This document shows positions 60,584-64,000 of a stretch of DNA of 64,000 nt, piece by piece (positions within the stretch are counted from its first letter, which is position 1; every line of letters starts with the position of its first letter). Under the pieces are notes generated by a model, which did no database searches, was not told the origin of the DNA, and saw only the letters and a list, made by a program, of their open reading frames with translations. The translations under genes and the position numbers were made by a program. Origin of the DNA: Heliomarina baculiformis (GTDB lineage Bacteria > Pseudomonadota > Alphaproteobacteria > Rhodobacterales > Rhodobacteraceae); the NCBI RefSeq assembly GCF_019966545.1, contig NZ_JAIMIC010000005.1:372001-436000 (forward strand), read 5' to 3'.

Positions 60584-61566
60584 TGCCCGAAGATTTCCCA
60601 CACTCCGCTTTTGATATGTCCCCCGAAGCTTTGCCTGCCGGGGCATTCCCTTCCCCGCGACCGGAGGCGGCGCATATCTTTGCCGTGGGCATCGGTGATC
60701 CCACGAGCCCGCGCGGCTACGCGGTTATGCGGCAGCGGCGTACCGCTGCAATGGTGATGATCATCGGCTGGGAATGCGACCGGGCGGATGCAGAGGAAAT
60801 GGCACAGGCTGTTGAAACCTTGGCGAAGGATCGGGGTGCCATCCTGATCCGCGCGGCCACGGAGCTGACCGGTGCGATTGACGCGCTGGCGCTGGCGGAC
60901 ACAGGCCGCGGCTATGCGCAGCGTTGGCTTGGCACGGCCATTGATAGCGCGCATGACACCGGTCAGTTCACCCAGACGACAGGGTTCACCTGCGGACCCG
61001 TCTCGCTTGCGATGGCCTTGACCGCCGATGTGAACCGCAGCCTTGAAGTTGAGATCTGGCGAGAAGCCACGACAATGATCGGTCTGACCGGCCCGGGCGG
61101 TTGCGATCCCTATGGGCTGGCCCTTGCCGCCGCGCGCCGTGGGTTCGATGTTACGCTATGGTTCGATGCAGGTGAGGCTGTGCTGCTGGACCGGGCCAAC
61201 ACGGACGAGAAAAAGGATCTGATGCGCTTTGTGCAGGCAGAGTTTCGCGAAAAAGCGCAGGAGACCCTGCTGGTTCTGGACACGGCAATGACTGAGCAGA
61301 CCCTGTCAGAAGTGGTTGGCAAAGGGGCGCAGGTACTTTTACTGATCGACCAGTGCCATACTCATGATCACCACGCCCCGCATTGGATCCTCGTCCATGC
61401 AGAGCAGGATGGCATCTTTCTAGTCAACGATCCTTGGGCCGAGCCGGACGATGGCGAAACGGTTGCCGACGTGGACGAGATCCCCATCGCGCGGGAAACG
61501 CTCATGCAGATGGCGGCCTATGGGGACCCGGCCTATCACGCGGCAATCGTTCTGGAAGAACACTAG
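60583..61566 (+). CDS. Peptidase C39-like family protein (DUF3335-type)
   Basis: A 327-residue protein. Residues about 125-325 form a papain-like C39 fold: Cys137 in TTGFTCGPVSLAMAL, His267 in HAPHWILVH and Asp283 in FLVNDPWAE make a plausible catalytic triad, with Gln127-131 region before the Cys as possible oxyanion Gln. The 120-residue N-terminal part is unassigned and has no signal peptide or membrane segment. C39 enzymes cut double-glycine leaders, but no transporter or precursor peptide is fused or adjacent. It overlaps the deacylase stop by one base (TGATG), so both probably act on the ligand of the Opp importer. Role unknown. Confidence 0.65.
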   Translation: MPEDFPHSAFDMSPEALPAGAFPSPRPEAAHIFAVGIGDPTSPRGYAVMRQRRTAAMVMIIGWECDRADAEEMAQAVETLAKDRGAILIRAATELTGAIDALALADTGRGYAQRWLGTAIDSAHDTGQFTQTTGFTCGPVSLAMALTADVNRSLEVEIWREATTMIGLTGPGGCDPYGLALAAARRGFDVTLWFDAGEAVLLDRANTDEKKDLMRFVQAEFREKAQETLLVLDTAMTEQTLSEVVGKGAQVLLLIDQCHTHDHHAPHWILVHAEQDGIFLVNDPWAEPDDGETVADVDEIPIARETLMQMAAYGDPAYHAAIVLEEH

Positions 61567-61617
61567 CGACGGGGCGACGTCATGCCCGGAGGTGATGCCA
61601 ATTGTAAGCCCGGGTTT

Positions 61618-62577
61618 CTAGAGTTGATCCGGCGGAGTGTCACCCCGGAAGAACGCATCGAGATTGTCCAGTGCCTTGAACCCCATGGCGTCTCGAGTGC
61701 TGACCGTCGCGCTGCCGACATGGGGCATCATCACGATATTGTCCCGCGATGAGAAATCAGGGTTCCCGCCGGGTTCGGTGACAAAACAGTCGAGACCAGC
61801 GGCGGCAAGCTGGCCGCTGTCGATTGCTTCCAACAATGCCGCCTCATCGACAAGCGAGCCGCGCGCGGTGTTCACAAGGACGCTACCCTTTGGCATCTGC
61901 GCCAGCGTGTCGGCATTGATGATGCCAGTGGTCTGTGGCGTCGCAGGAGAATGCAGGGAGAGAAAATCGGAGATCGCGAGCAGGCTTTCGAGATCTTCGT
62001 GGTAAGTCGCACCTGCCTCGTCTTCGGACGATAGGCGGGAGCGGTTGTGGTAGTGGATCTCCATGTCAAAACCGCGGGCCTTTCGGGCAAAGGCACGGCC
62101 TACCCCGCCCATGCCGATGATACCGAGCCGCGCGCCGGTCACCTGCTTGCCGACCATAAAGGCGGGCGACCAGAAGTCCCAGTTACCGGAACGCACGACC
62201 CTGTCTCCGGCCACCGCATTTCGCGCTGCGGCCAGCATCAGCATCATGGCAAGCTCGGCGGTGGCATCCGACAGAACGCCGGGCGTGTTTGTTACAACGA
62301 TCCCCTTGTCCTTGAGCGCCGGGAGATCGCAATGATCCACGCCGACGGAATGGTTGGCGACGATCTTGAGCCGCGGGTCCAGCTTGGCGACGACGTCCGC
62401 CGAGAAATGCTCGGAATGACAGGGGATCATGCCGTCGACTTTGGCGCTTATCCTGATGATGTCTTCTGCCGTTCCGGGACGGTCAGCTTCGTCCCAGATG
62501 ACGTCATAGTCGCGCTGCGCCCGTTCAAGCGTCGCGTCGGACAGGGTTCTGGTGATCCAGATGACAGGTTTCGACAT
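61618..62577 (-). CDS. D-isomer 2-hydroxyacid dehydrogenase (glyoxylate/hydroxypyruvate reductase-like)
   Basis: A 319-residue NAD(P)-dependent dehydrogenase. The Rossmann motif is GIIGMGGVGRAFARKA, the catalytic Arg is in VNTARGSLVDE, the Glu in DCFVTEPG and the His in MMPHVGSATVSTR. It is cytoplasmic and reversibly reduces 2-keto acids to D-2-hydroxy acids. ATG 62577 is three bases after the small membrane-protein stop, so it belongs to the minus-strand operon with that gene and the amidase. Confidence 0.88.
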   Translation of the reverse strand: MSKPVIWITRTLSDATLERAQRDYDVIWDEADRPGTAEDIIRISAKVDGMIPCHSEHFSADVVAKLDPRLKIVANHSVGVDHCDLPALKDKGIVVTNTPGVLSDATAELAMMLMLAAARNAVAGDRVVRSGNWDFWSPAFMVGKQVTGARLGIIGMGGVGRAFARKARGFDMEIHYHNRSRLSSEDEAGATYHEDLESLLAISDFLSLHSPATPQTTGIINADTLAQMPKGSVLVNTARGSLVDEAALLEAIDSGQLAAAGLDCFVTEPGGNPDFSSRDNIVMMPHVGSATVSTRDAMGFKALDNLDAFFRGDTPPDQL

Positions 62578-62580
62578 ATG

Positions 62581-62742
62581 TCAGGACTTTTTGTTCTTGC
62601 TGGAGGTGAAGAAGTCATAGGCCACGAAGGCCAGCGTCACGAGGACCACGATGATGAGGTCTGGGCTTGGTACCTCGAAAGCGAGAATAGCCAGAAAGGC
62701 CGTCAGGGTGAGAAAGGCGATAAGCGCCAGCCAACGGTTCAT
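62581..62742 (-). CDS. Small membrane protein, 53 residues
   Basis: A 53-residue protein made of two hydrophobic segments (LALIAFLTLTAFLAILAF and LIIVVLVTLAFVAYDFF) joined by a short loop with EVPSPD, and a basic tail SSKNKKS, so a two-helix hairpin with the tail in the cytoplasm. GGAAGGAG lies six bases before ATG 62742. It starts one base after the amidase stop and ends three bases before the dehydrogenase start. No function is known; a small-subunit or regulatory role is guesswork. Confidence 0.75.
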   Translation of the reverse strand: MNRWLALIAFLTLTAFLAILAFEVPSPDLIIVVLVTLAFVAYDFFTSSKNKKS

Positions 62743-62743
62743 T

Positions 62744-64000
62744 TCAAACTCCTTCCGATGCGTCTTGGGCGCACCAATCGAATAGCCATTGTGCATGGCG
62801 CATCAGGCGGGCGTCGTCCCCACGCGCGCCGACAAGCTGCACGCCCATGGGCAGGCCTTCTTGCGAGGTCAGCAGCGGCAGGTTGATGCAGGGCACGCCG
62901 CAAAGTGTCCAAAGCCCGTTGAAGATGGGATCGCCTGTTGTGTTCAGCCCTTTGGGCGCGGGGCCGGGTGCAGACGGACACAGGATCGCGTCGCAACGCG
63001 TGAAGATCTCGCCCAGAGCAGCATTCAGAACTTTCGGGTAGTCGAGAGCCGAAAGGTAGTCGCGGGCGAGGGTCGCGTTGCCCTGCTCTATCGCCTCGCG
63101 TGTCACGTCCGAAATCTGGTCCGCCCCGTCGCGACCGTACCGGTAATAGTGATAGGACATTTCGGCCATGTTGATGACGGACCGCTTTTCACTGGCCGTG
63201 TCGAACACGCCCGGCAAGGGCAACTCGAAAACCTGCTCGCCCAGTGCCTCGAGCAGTTCGCCAAAAGCTTCCTTTAGCTGATCGTCGGCGTTTTCCCAGC
63301 CCGGCGGGCGGACGAAGCCAAAGACAGGTTTCAGCCTCGGCTTGGTCGCGGCGGCAGCGGCGAGCGCCGGCGCCGGTTCGAAGTGGGATGCCGGGTCTTC
63401 CTGGTCGTGACCCAAAAGAACCTCGGCCAGCAGCGCCGCCCCGGCGGGATCGCTGGCGAAAACGCCGACCGTATCCAAGGACGGGGATTGGGTCAGGATA
63501 CCGCGACGCGGGATGGCGCCAAAGCTGGGTTTGTAGCCCGTCACGCCACAGAAGGACGCCGGTCTGATGACGGAACCGCCAGTCTGGGTGCCGATGGCCA
63601 ACGGGACCATGCCATCCGCGACGGCTGCCGCCGAGCCCTGCGAGGAACCGCCGGGCGTATGGGCCGTGTTGTGAGGATTCGCGGTCTTGCCCGGATGCAT
63701 GAACGCAAGTTCGGTGGTTACCGTCTTGCCCATGATGATCGCGCCCTCTTTCTTGAGCCGTTCGACCACGTAGGCGTCCTTGAGCGGCACCCGGCCTGCG
63801 TCCATCGTACAGCCGTTTTCCGTGGGGATGCGGGCAGTATCGATGATATCCTTGAGGCCCACCGGCAATCCGTGGAGACGGCCAAGCGGACGCCCTGCCC
63901 GTCGGTGCGCATCCAAAGCGCGTGCCTGACTTCGCACGAAGTCGGGATCGAACCATGCCCATGCGCCGACCTCGGGCTCGCGCGCCTCGATCCTTGCGAT
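62744..64000 (-). CDS. Amidase (amidase signature family), 5' end truncated by window
   Basis: A 418-residue visible portion of an amidase-signature enzyme; the frame is open through base 64000, so the true start lies outside. The triad is in place: Lys in PVGLKDIIDT and the Ser pair in GGSSQGSAAAVADGM, with TGGSVIRPASFCGVTGYKPSFG as the signature continuation. Such enzymes hydrolyse amides such as indoleacetamide, malonamate or acyl-amides to acids and ammonia. It heads the minus-strand set with the small membrane protein and 2-hydroxyacid dehydrogenase, pointing toward the Opp/deacylase operon. Confidence 0.88.
   Translation of the reverse strand: MARIEAREPEVGAWAWFDPDFVRSQARALDAHRRAGRPLGRLHGLPVGLKDIIDTARIPTENGCTMDAGRVPLKDAYVVERLKKEGAIIMGKTVTTELAFMHPGKTANPHNTAHTPGGSSQGSAAAVADGMVPLAIGTQTGGSVIRPASFCGVTGYKPSFGAIPRRGILTQSPSLDTVGVFASDPAGAALLAEVLLGHDQEDPASHFEPAPALAAAAATKPRLKPVFGFVRPPGWENADDQLKEAFGELLEALGEQVFELPLPGVFDTASEKRSVINMAEMSYHYYRYGRDGADQISDVTREAIEQGNATLARDYLSALDYPKVLNAALGEIFTRCDAILCPSAPGPAPKGLNTTGDPIFNGLWTLCGVPCINLPLLTSQEGLPMGVQLVGARGDDARLMRHAQWLFDWCAQDASEGV

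Overview
The window is chromosomal DNA of an alphaproteobacterium, most likely a marine Rhodobacteraceae (Roseobacter-group) species. The case rests on high GC, tightly packed operons with ATGA/GTGA/TGATG start-stop overlaps, and a gene inventory dominated by uptake and catabolic modules: methylated-glycine oxidoreductases, OppABCDF-, Pot- and Liv-type ABC transporters, and a malonate TRAP system. An RTX/Hint protein and a DUF1127 protein fit the same group. No rRNA, tRNA, CRISPR array, insertion sequence or prophage gene was recognised. The assignment is an inference from gene content.

Layout. 1-491: 3' end of an acyl-CoA dehydrogenase. 549-6287: two divergent FAD/GcvT-type dimethylglycine-dehydrogenase-like paralogues plus a MobA-like nucleotidyltransferase. 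6284-7588: RTX-repeat protein with a C-terminal Hint domain. 8111-10916: TPP-riboswitch-controlled thiamine salvage operon thiM-thiE-thiD plus an unknown gene. 10950-16055: peptide-type ABC transporter on the minus strand. 16419-18484: small lipoprotein, exported carboxymuconolactone-decarboxylase-like protein and a TetR regulator with a perfect inverted repeat upstream. 18938-21277: DUF1127 protein, homocysteine S-methyltransferase family protein and a class V aminotransferase. 21608-25889: two-gene RND efflux system. 25930-32512: spermidine/putrescine-type ABC transporter with a metallo-beta-lactamase-fold hydrolase and an aldehyde dehydrogenase, divergent from a TetR regulator.

32601-39048: malonate module, consisting of malonyl-CoA synthetase and decarboxylase, a DctPQM TRAP transporter, and a divergent GntR regulator whose promoter region carries a MatR-like operator. 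39055-48785: acyl-CoA ligase, thiolase, alpha/beta hydrolase and a complete branched-chain-amino-acid-type ABC transporter, flanked by two paralogous PAS-LuxR regulators and TACGTA palindromes. 48782-52847: ferric-siderophore module (esterase, TonB-dependent receptor, AraC regulator). 52990-61566: LysR regulator and an Opp-type operon that ends with an M14-type deacylase and a C39-peptidase-like protein. 61618-64000: 2-hydroxyacid dehydrogenase, small membrane protein and a truncated amidase on the minus strand.

Most modules share one logic: a periplasmic binding protein and transporter bring in a small organic acid, amine, peptide or acylated compound, adjacent enzymes activate or cleave it, and a divergent or adjacent one-component regulator controls the set. 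The best-supported regulatory elements are the TPP riboswitch before thiM, the MatR-type operator before matR/matP, the TACGTA palindrome array between the thiolase and PAS-LuxR genes, and the TetR-type palindrome at 18503. The least understood parts are the deacylase/C39-like tail of the Opp operon, the substrate of the PAS-LuxR/Liv cluster, the methyltransferase/aminotransferase pair, and the gene at the end of the thi operon.
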